DNA of 64,000 nucleotides from an uncultured Butyrivibrio sp. (GCF_947169445.1 NZ_CAMVPU010000015.1:19253-83252), one strand, 5' to 3'; numbered from the stretch's first letter, positions 1 through 9,062 are shown. Numbers and translations: made by a program. Notes: generated by a model not told the origin, from the sequence alone.

Positions 1-7
1 ATTTACT

Positions 8-1066
8 TTGCAGAACTGGTCGCTTTTTCTGGTTCTTTTAGCATTTGTGATCATGCTGAAAATAACCGTATTTCTGGATCAAAAGGTTATAAGAAGGATG
101 TACATTCTTATAGCTTTGATTTTTGCGCTATCAATTAGTGTATTTGTGGAATTTCATCTTGAAAGCAAGGCCATTTATCCAAATATCCGAATTGTACTGA
201 TGGCATTCAGGTACAGTGCTACTCCCGTTATAATTGCCCAGATCATCTATACTTTGGTAATCAAACAGCATTGGTCAATCTTTATTCCCTCTATGCTCCT
301 TGTTTTCATAGATTTTTTGTCCATAAAAACAGGAATTATTTTCTCAGTCGCAGAAGACGGAACCTTTAAAAGAGGCCAACTTGGATATCTTCCCTTTATC
401 GTCGCAGGAATATACTGTGTGCAGCTTATCTATCTTCTTATAAAGCGCAGTACCAAGCAGATAACCGAAATAATACCTATTGTGTTCCTTGCCTTTGCTT
501 TTTTGGGAGGTCTTATCTTTCCATTTATCTTTGGAAAAGCATATGCCCAGATTTTCTGCCCAACCATCGGCATATCCATGTTTGTATATTATGTCTTTTC
601 AATCCTTGCTCTGACGAAAAAAGATGCCATGACACATCTATTAAACCGTCAGGCATACTACAATGACATTACGAATAATCCACAGGAGATTTCTTCCGTA
701 ATAAACCTTGATATGAACGGACTTAAGGTCATCAATGACACCTACGGCCACGCCGCCGGTGACAAGGCCATAAAAACTCTTGCGGAATGTATTTCCATAA
801 ATATAAAAAGCCGCCAACTCCCTTACAGAATCGGCGGCGATGAATTTGCAATAATATGCAGGCACACATCACCTGAAGAAACACGTGAAATTGTAGAAAA
901 AATCAGTGAGCTGGTGGAGGACTCCGACATCAGCTGTTCCATCGGCTACAGCATCCGCGAGGACTCCAACATGTCCCTTGACACTATGCTGTCCAAGGCC
1001 GACGAAATGATGTACGCAGAAAAAGCCAAGTATTACCAGACTCACAACCGCCGCAGAAGCAGGTAG
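8..1066 (+). CDS. Membrane-bound GGDEF diguanylate cyclase (5' end possibly outside window)
   Basis: Probable diguanylate cyclase making cyclic di-GMP from GTP at the inner face of the membrane. About six to seven hydrophobic segments fill residues 5-200, followed by a GGDEF domain from about 205 to the end. The active-site motif GGDEF is intact at residues 276-280, and the substrate-binding NDTYGH motif sits near 243. No RxxD inhibitory site precedes the GGDEF motif, so product inhibition is probably absent. The first possible start shown is a TTG at base 8 and the frame stays open to the window edge, so the true start may lie upstream. It converges on pyrF with only 11 bases between stops. 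Confidence 0.88.
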   Translation: MQNWSLFLVLLAFVIMLKITVFLDQKVIRRMYILIALIFALSISVFVEFHLESKAIYPNIRIVLMAFRYSATPVIIAQIIYTLVIKQHWSIFIPSMLLVFIDFLSIKTGIIFSVAEDGTFKRGQLGYLPFIVAGIYCVQLIYLLIKRSTKQITEIIPIVFLAFAFLGGLIFPFIFGKAYAQIFCPTIGISMFVYYVFSILALTKKDAMTHLLNRQAYYNDITNNPQEISSVINLDMNGLKVINDTYGHAAGDKAIKTLAECISINIKSRQLPYRIGGDEFAIICRHTSPEETREIVEKISELVEDSDISCSIGYSIREDSNMSLDTMLSKADEMMYAEKAKYYQTHNRRRSR

Positions 1067-1077
1067 AATCTGGAGCG

Positions 1078-2001
1078 TTACGCTTTCAGTGCGTCGGCAA
1101 TGTCCTTCTTCATGTCGAGGACTGCTGCTCGTGCGGCGTCGCCGACTTTACCGTCTGAGAATTCCTTGTAGGCTTCGCTCTTCCAGGCAGCGATTATACC
1201 GCGGGAAGAATTGACGATTGCGCCAAGGCCATCCTTGTTGAAGAAATTTACGAGGTCTTTGCCCTTGCCGCCCTGAGCACCATAGCCGGGAACAAGAATG
1301 TAGGCATGAGGCATGATGTCTCTAAGAATCTTGCCCATTTCAGGGTAGGTAGCACCTACTACTGCACCTACGTTACTGTAGGAACCATCCATGGATTCAA
1401 GTCCCCATTTCTCAACCTGCTCTCCAACATGCTCATAGAGCGGTCTTCCATCGATCAAACGATCCTGGAATTCACCACTGGATGGGTTAGAGGTCTTAAC
1501 AAGTACAAATATTCCCTTATCTTCTTTGTTACATACTGAAATAAATGGCTTAACGCCATCAGAACCAAGATATGGATTGACAGTGGCGAAATCCTCGTCA
1601 AAGCCTTTATAGGTCTTGCCGCCGATTTCTACACTGCCAAGATGTCCTACCGCGTAGGACTCAGATGTGGAGCCAATGTCTCCCCTTTTGATATCTCCGA
1701 TTACGAGAAGGCCCTTTTCCTTGCAGTACTCTACAGTCTTCTTAAAAGTTATAAGTCCCGGGATTCCCAGTTCCTCATACATTGCTATCTGGGGCTTAAC
1801 TGCAGGAACAACGTCATAGATGCTGTCAATTATCTCCTTATTGAACTGCCAAAAGGCTTCTGCTGCGCCTTCGAGCGTTTCTCCCTTTTCCTCAAAACTC
1901 TTTTTCAAAATAGAGTCAGGGATAAAAGAAAGCTTGGGATCAAGTCCAACAACAATTGGAGCACCTGTGTTTACGATTTTGTCTACAAGTCTGGAAATCA
2001 T
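1078..2001 (-). CDS. pyrF: Orotidine 5'-phosphate decarboxylase, long (type 2) form
   Basis: Decarboxylates OMP to UMP, the last step of de novo pyrimidine synthesis, in the cytosol. The catalytic Lys-Asp region is visible as GDIKRGDIGST near residues 102-112, and VPGYGAQGG near 240 matches the phosphate-binding loop. At 307 residues it is the longer type 2 family rather than the roughly 230-residue form of B. subtilis. It lies 47 bases downstream of a response regulator gene on the same strand and may be read through from it; no other pyr gene is nearby. Confidence 0.93.
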   Translation of the reverse strand: MISRLVDKIVNTGAPIVVGLDPKLSFIPDSILKKSFEEKGETLEGAAEAFWQFNKEIIDSIYDVVPAVKPQIAMYEELGIPGLITFKKTVEYCKEKGLLVIGDIKRGDIGSTSESYAVGHLGSVEIGGKTYKGFDEDFATVNPYLGSDGVKPFISVCNKEDKGIFVLVKTSNPSSGEFQDRLIDGRPLYEHVGEQVEKWGLESMDGSYSNVGAVVGATYPEMGKILRDIMPHAYILVPGYGAQGGKGKDLVNFFNKDGLGAIVNSSRGIIAAWKSEAYKEFSDGKVGDAARAAVLDMKKDIADALKA

Positions 2002-2048
2002 CTGGTATTTACCTTCTCTTTTCTATTATATTTTATGCGAATACGCTA

Positions 2049-2819
2049 TTAGCGTCTTCTAGCTGCCTTTGCGATAAAGAAATCATCGATAGCACCGGTA
2101 AGCTTTTCTTTAGACATGGATTTGAGAAGATATTTTTCCGGCTTAAGGCCTACAACCTTCATAACACTTTCCTTATCATCCTTGGCAGTAAGGAAAATAA
2201 CTGAAGTGTCCTTAATTGCCTGAGTATTTCTGATCTCCTTAAGAACATCAGGGCCACTCATCACAGGCATTTCGTAGTCCAAAAGAACCAGATCAACCGG
2301 ATTCTGTGCCAGGAAAGTAAGAGCTATCTTGCCGGAACTCGCCATATAAACTCTGTACTTAACCGAAAGCCAGGTTCTCATCATCCTCAGCATTGCGCCA
2401 TCATCATCTATGATCAAAATCTTTTTCTTGAGATTCTCGTCAACTGCACTGTAATCAACAACCATGTCCAGCTGCTCAGCCAGGAGTTTAACATCCAGTG
2501 GACGCAGATAGCTCTCCTGAACCTTCTCTTTGGCAATGAAAGCAAGCGCAAGAGCAAGTTCCTCTTTACTACCTATTAAGTAAAGTATAAATCTCTCGGC
2601 ATCAATGGCTTCATTGATATACTTGAAGACTTCGGAATCATCCATTGTAAGGTCCCCAAGATACAAAAGATATATCTCAGGCTTATCAGAAAGGTTCTTG
2701 ATATCATTCACATTCGGCTGAACACTTACAACATTATAGCCTTCCTTCTCAAGTCCTTTTTCAATTGCATTTACCATAAAGCTCTTATGATTACCTACGA
2801 GCAGTACTTTTTTCTCCAT
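2049..2819 (-). CDS. Two-receiver response regulator without DNA-binding domain
   Basis: Signal-transduction protein with two CheY-like halves. The N-terminal half keeps the receiver pattern but lacks the acidic pocket and a clear phospho-acceptor. The C-terminal half (about residues 132-250) has IIDDD for the acidic pocket, the phospho-acceptor Asp in LLDYEMP, and the conserved TAKDD region. No output domain follows, so it probably acts by protein contact or as a phospho-relay partner. The ATG at 2819 is chosen over the one at 2834 because GGAAGG sits seven bases before it. It is 86 bases downstream of the hybrid kinase, its likely partner. Confidence 0.85.
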   Translation of the reverse strand: MEKKVLLVGNHKSFMVNAIEKGLEKEGYNVVSVQPNVNDIKNLSDKPEIYLLYLGDLTMDDSEVFKYINEAIDAERFILYLIGSKEELALALAFIAKEKVQESYLRPLDVKLLAEQLDMVVDYSAVDENLKKKILIIDDDGAMLRMMRTWLSVKYRVYMASSGKIALTFLAQNPVDLVLLDYEMPVMSGPDVLKEIRNTQAIKDTSVIFLTAKDDKESVMKVVGLKPEKYLLKSMSKEKLTGAIDDFFIAKAARRR

Positions 2820-2905
2820 GCTATGTCCTTCCATTGTAGCCCAAGACTTCTGCGATAAATATACGAAAAAAGATAAAAAACCGCAGTCACCTTCGGGCGC
2901 TATTA

Positions 2906-5900
2906 TTAGAGTATATTCAAAAGACCATCTCTGTCAACTGCTGCAATTAGTCTTTTTACTTCTTCATGCTTTTTCTTGTATTCGTCAGGAATTCTGTAAT
3001 CCTCAAGCATTTTCATGATATCATCGGCACTATCAAAATATGATCCCGAAACAAATTCTTTTATTGATGCATAGGCGTTTTCCAGTTCGTCAGGTTCAAT
3101 TTCCGGCTTTCCATCATCTTCATGGGCCACCAGAACCTCAAGTTTGGTCAAATAGCTTCTGTAAAGATCCAAAAGCTCAGGTGTAAGATCATGGATTGTT
3201 TCAACCATTCCATCGTTTCCACATTTTTCCAGATATTCTGCCTTTTCACTAAGTTCTATAGCGCCTATGGCTTTTGCAGAGCTCTTAAGTCCATGAACGT
3301 AAATGGTATAGTTCTTGATGTCTCCCTCACGTTCATATCTATCAATAAGCTCAGCTCGCTCAGTAATTGCCAGTCTGAAATCCTTCATAACATTTCTGGC
3401 TGCATCAGCATTTCCGCATCTCTCAATTGCAGTCTCAATGTCTATTCCGGAAATGGAAAGAAGCTCCTGCATTGCCTCTTTTTCCGCTTCATCAGCCTCT
3501 TCCTTATTAGATATGAAGCCTTCATCTCCCTCGTGAAGCACCAGCTCTTTTGGCAGATAATTTAATATCATTTCCTCCAGCTTAACAGGATCCACAGGCT
3601 TGGACATATAGTTATCAAAGCCTTCTTTGTAGTACATTTCCCTGGAACCTGAAATAGCATTAGCTGTAAGGGCAATCACCGGTGTATTAAGGTTTAGATT
3701 GTCATCCATTTCCTTCATGGCATGGAAGGTCTGGATTCCGTCCATTTCCGGCATTCTGTGATCCAAAAAGATAATGTGGTATACCGTATTCTTTACCATT
3801 CCCAGAGCATCAAAGCCGCTGGTAGCTGTATCGATCTGGATCTGAGTCTGCTTAAGAAGTCCTTCTATTACGGTCAGGTTAGTCCTGGTATCATCCACAA
3901 CCAGGATCTTTGCATCAGGTGCATGGAAGGTTTCCTTATACTTCTCAGACTCGGTTATTGTTTCCTTATAAGTCTTGGCGAAGTTTCCGATTGGTTCTGC
4001 GTCAACAACTCTCTGTTTTATGTCAAAAGAGAACTCGGATCCCTTACCATACTCACTCTTAGCATTTAGCTTGGAATCCATCATGCTAAGGAGCCTTCCT
4101 ACGATATTGATTCCAAGGCCGGTTCCTTCGATGGTCCTGTTTCTCTTTTCATCAATTCTCTCAAATGCTTTGGACAACTTGTCCATGTCCTCTTCGCGAA
4201 TACCTATTCCTGTATCAGTTACTCTGATCTTCAAAAGAATATAGTCATCCGTGAATTTCTCCTCAGTATCATCTTCATCGTTATAGGCCACATCCTCGTA
4301 GTCCACATTAAGCGTAACAGAGCCTTCCTCTGTGTACTTGATGGCATTGGTCAGGATGTTGAGGATACACTGTTTGATCCTGATCTCATCACCATACAGT
4401 ATGTGAGGTATGTTCTCATTTACTTCAACCTTAAACTCGAGCTTTTTATCTTTAGCCCTCATGGAGGCCATGTTGACCAGGTCATTTATGACAGAGCTAA
4501 GCTCATATTCCACCGGAATAATCTCCAATTTCCCCGCTTCAATCTTGGAGAAATCAAGGAGGTCATTAATAAGTGCCAAAAGAGTCTTACCTGAGCCCTG
4601 AATATCCCTCGCATACTTAAGGATTGAATCGTCGTTGCTTTCCCTTAGGATCATCTCGTCAAAACCAAGTACAGCATTGATCGGAGTTCTGATTTCATGA
4701 GAAATATTAGTGAGGAATCTGGATTTTGCCTCGTTGGCAGACTTTTCTATCTGCAGCTGATCTTCAATACTCTGCCTGCTCTTTACCAGTTCAATATATT
4801 CCATCAGCCTGTAAAAGGTCAGATCGACCGCATGGTAAAGCTCTTCTATCTCGTCTTTAGTCTTAATCCCAAGATTATGTACCTCTGAAACTTTTTCATT
4901 GATTTCTAGCTCCTTGGAATTATAGATGTCCGAAACCGCCTTGGACAGATTCCTGATAGGCTCCGCAATTCGTCTTTGGGCATACCTGTTCACAAAAATA
5001 GCAAGCGGAATGACAATAATAGATATCAGCATGGCCAGCTTTACACTAAACTGGGAGTCTCTTATTCCTATATTCATTGATAGTTCCCGTTCTGCACTAA
5101 GAGAAGTCTCAGCCTCACGATTAAGCTTAAAGCTGACACGACTTTCAAGATGCTCTACGTTGGTGATATAGCTGTAGTCCTCTTCCACCTTTATGGTCTG
5201 TGCCTTGGAAGCATTAATATATTTCATGGTTGGAACAAGTGTGTTGGATGCGACCTCTGCCGAGACACCCAGGATAATTGCCTCAAAAACAATTACCCTC
5301 ATCACTACTCGTCCGACCTTAGACCTACCCTCAACTATATACCTCTCATCATCACTCAAATCCTCGATTGGAATATAGTATTTTCCATTATTCAGAAGTC
5401 GTTTCGTACTATTGGGCATAAACCTGTAAAGCAGGTATATGATAGCGCAGGAAACAAAAGCCCCTGGCAGTTCATTCATGAAGAAATAAAAAAGGTTTTT
5501 GATTTCAATGGTATCTACCTCTTTCCCGGACAAAAGCCACAAGAGGATTCCCCAATAAACTCCATTGATAAGCTGCAACACAACTATAACTACCGCCGTT
5601 TTCAACCACTTTGCAAAAAAGCGCTTTTTGGTAAAAAACTCTACGGCGCAGGCCACCAACAGATATATAAAGGTAAGGTATGAGAAGCTGCTGTAGATAA
5701 AAGATCTATAGAAAAAGATAATGAGCACACTCATCATTCCCGGAACTGCTCCACCAAAAGCAGCTGCCAGGATGATTGGAATGTATTTAAAAGCATAAAC
5801 AAGCCCCGCGACAATCAGGTTATTAGTATTCACTAAAAAGACATGCCTGTCGTACATAATCGAGAAGAAAGCGGTAAATAAAACTATGATAATATTTATG

Positions 5901-5983
5901 AGTAGTCTCGTAGGCTCCTCATAAGCTCCAGCCAATCCGGCGGATCTAAATATATTACGCTTACCCATAGGAGTGTGCCTCAT
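2906..5983 (-). CDS. Membrane hybrid sensor histidine kinase (HisKA-HATPase-REC-Hpt)
   Basis: A large phosphorelay kinase. Five hydrophobic segments fill about residues 27-187. Further segments near 228-248 and 314-331 bracket an external loop and lead into a HAMP-like linker. The phospho-His is H429 (SHEIRTP). The ATPase domain shows NAIKY (546), DTGIGI (590) and GTGLGI (620). The receiver carries D741 (LDHRMPEMDG), and a C-terminal Hpt domain carries H897 (VHGLKSSAKAIG). All four relay modules are intact. The next gene downstream encodes a two-receiver protein, a plausible phosphate acceptor. Neither candidate start (5983, or 5968 with GAGG nine bases away) has a strong ribosome site. The input signal cannot be told from sequence. 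Confidence 0.93.
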   Translation of the reverse strand: MRHTPMGKRNIFRSAGLAGAYEEPTRLLINIIIVLFTAFFSIMYDRHVFLVNTNNLIVAGLVYAFKYIPIILAAAFGGAVPGMMSVLIIFFYRSFIYSSFSYLTFIYLLVACAVEFFTKKRFFAKWLKTAVVIVVLQLINGVYWGILLWLLSGKEVDTIEIKNLFYFFMNELPGAFVSCAIIYLLYRFMPNSTKRLLNNGKYYIPIEDLSDDERYIVEGRSKVGRVVMRVIVFEAIILGVSAEVASNTLVPTMKYINASKAQTIKVEEDYSYITNVEHLESRVSFKLNREAETSLSAERELSMNIGIRDSQFSVKLAMLISIIVIPLAIFVNRYAQRRIAEPIRNLSKAVSDIYNSKELEINEKVSEVHNLGIKTKDEIEELYHAVDLTFYRLMEYIELVKSRQSIEDQLQIEKSANEAKSRFLTNISHEIRTPINAVLGFDEMILRESNDDSILKYARDIQGSGKTLLALINDLLDFSKIEAGKLEIIPVEYELSSVINDLVNMASMRAKDKKLEFKVEVNENIPHILYGDEIRIKQCILNILTNAIKYTEEGSVTLNVDYEDVAYNDEDDTEEKFTDDYILLKIRVTDTGIGIREEDMDKLSKAFERIDEKRNRTIEGTGLGINIVGRLLSMMDSKLNAKSEYGKGSEFSFDIKQRVVDAEPIGNFAKTYKETITESEKYKETFHAPDAKILVVDDTRTNLTVIEGLLKQTQIQIDTATSGFDALGMVKNTVYHIIFLDHRMPEMDGIQTFHAMKEMDDNLNLNTPVIALTANAISGSREMYYKEGFDNYMSKPVDPVKLEEMILNYLPKELVLHEGDEGFISNKEEADEAEKEAMQELLSISGIDIETAIERCGNADAARNVMKDFRLAITERAELIDRYEREGDIKNYTIYVHGLKSSAKAIGAIELSEKAEYLEKCGNDGMVETIHDLTPELLDLYRSYLTKLEVLVAHEDDGKPEIEPDELENAYASIKEFVSGSYFDSADDIMKMLEDYRIPDEYKKKHEEVKRLIAAVDRDGLLNIL

Positions 5984-6054
5984 TAGTACATTAGAGCAGG
6001 TTATCAGTTATCTTTATCATTAACTAATTATTTTTAATACATGAAAAGAGTTGT

Positions 6055-7527
6055 TTAAATCTGACCATCTCTATGCATCGAGAATTTATCCATAGGATAG
6101 TTCTTTAGATTTTCTAATATCTTTCTATCATCTGCCTGAGCTAAAAGATGCTCTCTTGATTTATTGATTTCTGTAATATTCCTATGCCTTGAAGGTCCGC
6201 CAACACATCCTCCAGGACATACCATCCCTTCGATGAAGTCCTCGGGAAGTTTGCCGAACTTAAGGAGGGTGAGAGCTTTTTTACACTCAAGACCACCATG
6301 GGCTGCATTAAGCTTAATACCTGATGTATCAAGGCCTCTTTCCTGCATGCACTCAAGAACAGCGTTTGCTACACCGCCGCTGCTGGCAAAGCGCTTTCCA
6401 AAGATTGATGACTCCTGATACTCATCTACGATTGGTTCGAACTCCACATCCCTAGAACGCATAAGTGCCCTAAGTTCGCCGTAGGTGATGACATAATCTG
6501 CATTTCCCTTTACGGCTTTATTCTGAGCCTCAGCCTTCTTGGCAATGCAAGGTCCGATAAATACAGTTACACAGTTAAGTCTTGTAACCTTTAGATATCT
6601 TGAAATAGCACACATTGGCGAAATGATCGAGGACATGTTTTCCTCGTACTGTTCCGGGAAGTGTTTCCTGAGCATCTGAATGAACGCAGGACAGCAGGAG
6701 GTGGTCATTTTTTTCCCTTCTTTGTAGGCCTCTGCCCATTCCTCTGCCTCATAAGCAGCTGTCATATCACCGCCAAGTCCTACCTCCACCATATCAGCAA
6801 AGCCAATTTTCTTAAGGCCTTCCCTGATGGAAGCCATGGAGATATTCTCACCGAACTGTCCCTCTGTTGCAGGTGCGCACATAGCGATAACTTCTTTTCC
6901 CGCCTTGATCTCTTTTATGATATCCACAAGGAAGGTCTTGCTTCCGATAGCTGCAAAAGGACAGCTGTGGATGCAGTGGCCACACTGAACGCACTTATCC
7001 TCATCAATCTTGCAGTAGCCGTTTTCATCGTAAGTGATGGCGCCTACTGCACAGGCTTTTTTACAAGGTCTCTGAAGATGAACGATTGCATCATAAGGAC
7101 ATGCTGCCGCACATTTACCGCACTCTTTACACTTGGCCGGATCAATATGCATGTGGGTATCACCCGGTGTAATAGCGCCAAATTCGCAGGAACTGATACA
7201 CGGTCTTCCCATGCAGAATCTACAGTTATCTGTAACCGAATATGCTGAAATAGGACACTCATCGCAGGCAGGGTCTATAACCTGAACGATATTGGTGGAA
7301 TCCGGATTATAGGTAGGGTTCTTAGCCATAGCAAGGTTGATTCGCTGTCTTACTATCTCTCTTTCCTTGTAAATACAGCATCTGTACTTAGCCTTGGGAC
7401 CCGGAATTGTATCAAGGATCAGCTGCTCGATATGCTCCGGATCATTTTTGCCTTCCCATTCAAGGCGACAAACATCCTCCATTATCTTATGTTTGAAGCG
7501 GTTGATATTTTCGTCATTCTTTAACAT
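6055..7527 (-). CDS. [FeFe] hydrogenase, group-B-like, with ferredoxin-type clusters
   Basis: Predicted soluble iron-only hydrogenase moving electrons between ferredoxin and protons. Residues 88-190 hold several Cys-rich cluster motifs, including two clear CxxCxxCxxxCP ferredoxin repeats. The H-cluster motifs are TSCCPAF (C278, C279), GPCIAKK (C327) and CPGGCVGG (C437, C441). All expected cysteine ligands are present. The usual Trp after TSCCP is Phe, and the third motif ends GGPS, which fits the less studied group B rather than the classic Clostridium enzyme. The maturases HydE, HydF and HydG are not in the window. Group B proteins are known mostly by inference, so catalysis is likely but not assured. 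Confidence 0.88.
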   Translation of the reverse strand: MLKNDENINRFKHKIMEDVCRLEWEGKNDPEHIEQLILDTIPGPKAKYRCCIYKEREIVRQRINLAMAKNPTYNPDSTNIVQVIDPACDECPISAYSVTDNCRFCMGRPCISSCEFGAITPGDTHMHIDPAKCKECGKCAAACPYDAIVHLQRPCKKACAVGAITYDENGYCKIDEDKCVQCGHCIHSCPFAAIGSKTFLVDIIKEIKAGKEVIAMCAPATEGQFGENISMASIREGLKKIGFADMVEVGLGGDMTAAYEAEEWAEAYKEGKKMTTSCCPAFIQMLRKHFPEQYEENMSSIISPMCAISRYLKVTRLNCVTVFIGPCIAKKAEAQNKAVKGNADYVITYGELRALMRSRDVEFEPIVDEYQESSIFGKRFASSGGVANAVLECMQERGLDTSGIKLNAAHGGLECKKALTLLKFGKLPEDFIEGMVCPGGCVGGPSRHRNITEINKSREHLLAQADDRKILENLKNYPMDKFSMHRDGQI

Positions 7528-7620
7528 TTTGAAATCTCCCTCATATATAAATATTGTATTTTAATAACTTATATCCAACATTCAAATTAGCCTGTAAATA
7601 TTCAGTTTTATCGTTACTGT

Positions 7621-8229
7621 TCACTCGCTTGCAGCTCCCTCCAGTAACTGAGGCAAGCTGATTATTCTTGCAAAATCAAGATCTTCTGTATCTCGTGTGA
7701 ATATTGTCAGTGACCCCTTTCCCTGAATATTCCTGATGTACGGTATGAGTTTTAGCTTAGTATCCCTATCAAGGCCTGCAAAGGGCTCATCCATAATAAG
7801 CACGTCGCTTGGAATGCTGCAGGCTCTTATGATTGCAATTATCCTTCGCTGACTGTCAGTTAACTTCCTTACCGGGACTTTGAGCGCTTCTTCCGGAAGG
7901 AATTTGAAAAGCTCTTCTGCCACAGTCTGCCGGAATATCTTTTTGCTGACCATGGTTATATTGGTAAGAGCATCAAGGCTCTCCACCAGTCTGTCTTCCT
8001 GAAATACTACGCCGGCGTTGATATATGGATATTTGTAATCCCCAAGAAGGCCAACTCTGCCCTCATCGGGCGTATCGAGTTTAAGTATGAGGCGCATGAG
8101 GGTTGTCTTGCCACAGCCCTGGGGCCCGGTTATCACGTAGGCGTGCTCATCCTCTATATTGAGACTGAAATTATCCAGAACTTTCTTCCCCTGAAAGCTC
8201 TTGGAAACATTCTTCACTTCTATTATCAC
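7621..8229 (-). CDS. ABC transporter ATP-binding protein (orphan)
   Basis: Cytosolic ATPase subunit of an ABC transporter. Walker A is GPQGCGKTT and Walker B is VLIMDEPFAGLD. The signature is degenerate, LTDSQ in place of LSGGQ, and the Q-loop lies in GVVFQED. The GTG at 8229 is taken as start because GGGGAGAG lies just before it and the ABC fold begins at once; the longer upstream reading has no domain content. Its size and layout resemble nitrate/sulfonate/taurine-type ATPases, but no permease or binding protein adjoins it. A 307-bp mobile element is inserted 45 bases upstream of the start, so its native promoter is probably cut off. Confidence 0.85.
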   Translation of the reverse strand: MIIEVKNVSKSFQGKKVLDNFSLNIEDEHAYVITGPQGCGKTTLMRLILKLDTPDEGRVGLLGDYKYPYINAGVVFQEDRLVESLDALTNITMVSKKIFRQTVAEELFKFLPEEALKVPVRKLTDSQRRIIAIIRACSIPSDVLIMDEPFAGLDRDTKLKLIPYIRNIQGKGSLTIFTRDTEDLDFARIISLPQLLEGAASE

Positions 8230-8274
8230 TTTTTTCTCTCCCCAAATTTTTATCTCTACCCGGAAGGCCGGTGG

Positions 8275-8581
8275 CAATGTCATTTAGATAAGAAAATGCA
8301 GTAAATGCGAAATAGGCACGCTACGTTCTTCAGATTATACAGTAGCGTGGATATCTACGTGACACAGCTTTATCTTTAGACTGTTATCACGTATTTTCGC
8401 AATGATTTTCTGGCATTCTACGTGATACACCCCCGTTAACAAGCCTCTCCTCACGTATTTTTTCCAAATATCTGTTTAGTTTTACGTGTTCTACTACTAA
8501 TAAAGAGCAGCATCTCACGTAAACGCTATAAATATCATGCTTGTTGCTCTGTCACATCTTTTTCTTATCTAAATGACATTG
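8275..8581. mobile_element. MITE-like non-autonomous element, 307 bp
   Basis: The element starts and ends with perfect 22-base inverted repeats (8275-8296 and 8560-8581; outer sequence CAATGTCATTTAGATAAG). It is flanked by a 9-bp direct repeat and holds no reading frame able to encode a transposase. These are the hallmarks of a miniature inverted-repeat transposable element mobilised in trans. The interior has a perfect 8-bp inverted repeat (8317-8324 with 8342-8349) and a strikingly regular set of ACGT-centred motifs. It lies just upstream of the orphan ABC ATPase gene. The mobilising family is not provable here; IS4-like is a guess from duplication length. Confidence 0.82.
8356..8521. repeat. 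Alternating TACGTGA / TCACGTA array with 32-bp period
   Basis: Six seven-base motifs start at 8356, 8387, 8419, 8451, 8483 and 8515 and alternate strictly between TACGTGA (TACGTGT in the fifth) and its complement TCACGTA. Spacings are 31, 32, 32, 32 and 32. A seventh ACGT lies at 8323. Adjacent opposite copies could pair as three hairpins with loops of about 24 bases. Alternatively they are protein sites on one DNA face, since 32 bp is about three helical turns. Sequence between motifs is poorly conserved. Confidence 0.8.
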
Positions 8582-8585
8582 GGCC

Positions 8586-8659
8586 GGTGGCTCCCGAGCG
8601 GATACATTTTCGCGCTCATAGTTTTAAGTGCGAAATATGTATCCATCTCGGTCGCCACC
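8586..8659. repeat. Long imperfect hairpin next to the MITE
   Basis: An inverted repeat with arms at about 8586-8613 and 8631-8659. The innermost parts, GGATACATTTTCGC and GCGAAATATGTATCC, pair almost perfectly. The outer parts GGTGGC and GCCACC, and CCGAG and CTCGG, also match. The outer left arm overlaps the right target duplication of the MITE, so the MITE inserted at the foot of this pre-existing hairpin. Confidence 0.65.
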
Positions 8660-8895
8660 TCACTTTCAGCCGTAGAGATCCGCTTCCCGGGAATTAATTG
8701 CAAACGATAATGTTTTGCGTATGTATTTAGCATATTATCTTCTATCTCATTTTTTCCTAAATATTTTCCCAAAAATCATCGGTATATAAATGTATTTTAT
8801 TACATTACTTGTAGGCATACGGTATACCTTGGCAAGTTCAAGTAATTCTTTCATAAGCGTAAATCCTTTTCATAATATAATTCGTAACCCTTGGC

Positions 8896-9062
8896 GCGGT
8901 AAGGGGCGGAGCATGTTAATGCATACTTCCTGCGATTTCGGGGCTACGGAAAAAAGACCGATTCATCGCAAGTGCCCTTGCACGAAGCGATGAATGCTTG
9001 GGCTTTTTGGAGTGTTTAGCACCGTGAGCAGGAAGATGCATTAACTGCGACGCCCCTGCCGC
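8896..9062 (-). terminator. Large nested inverted repeat after larB, probable terminator
   Basis: This structure begins eight bases after the larB stop. Outer arms of 35-40 bases (8896-8933 with 9028-9062) share GTTAATGCAT and CTTCCTGC. An inner perfect stem (8961-8969 with 8987-8995) encloses a small GTGC/GCAC hairpin. Read on the minus strand, the inner stem is followed after five bases by six T residues (8950-8955), so it can end larB transcription. The outer arms are far longer than a terminator needs and suggest a mobile or processed RNA element. Confidence 0.6.

Larger units (their letters stand above)
8266..8590. repeat. 9-bp target-site duplication bracketing the MITE
   Basis: GGCCGGTGG occurs directly repeated at 8266-8274 and 8582-8590, exactly outside the inverted ends of the element between them. 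Joining the flanks at one copy gives a simple uninterrupted sequence, as expected of an empty site. Nine base pairs is a common duplication length for several transposase families, including IS4-type enzymes. Confidence 0.8.

Noticed and set aside
5150..5683. Plus-strand frame of 177 codons
   Set aside because: Antisense to the hybrid kinase gene, no ribosome site and no domain content.
8323..8521. CRISPR-like array
   Set aside because: The repeated unit is only about seven bases, alternates in strand, and no cas gene is near. It is not a CRISPR.
8569..8772. Minus-strand frame of 67 codons beside the MITE
   Set aside because: TTG start without a ribosome site, runs through the 8586-8659 hairpin and takes its stop from the MITE end. 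With the MITE removed it would still end within three codons. Probably not a gene.
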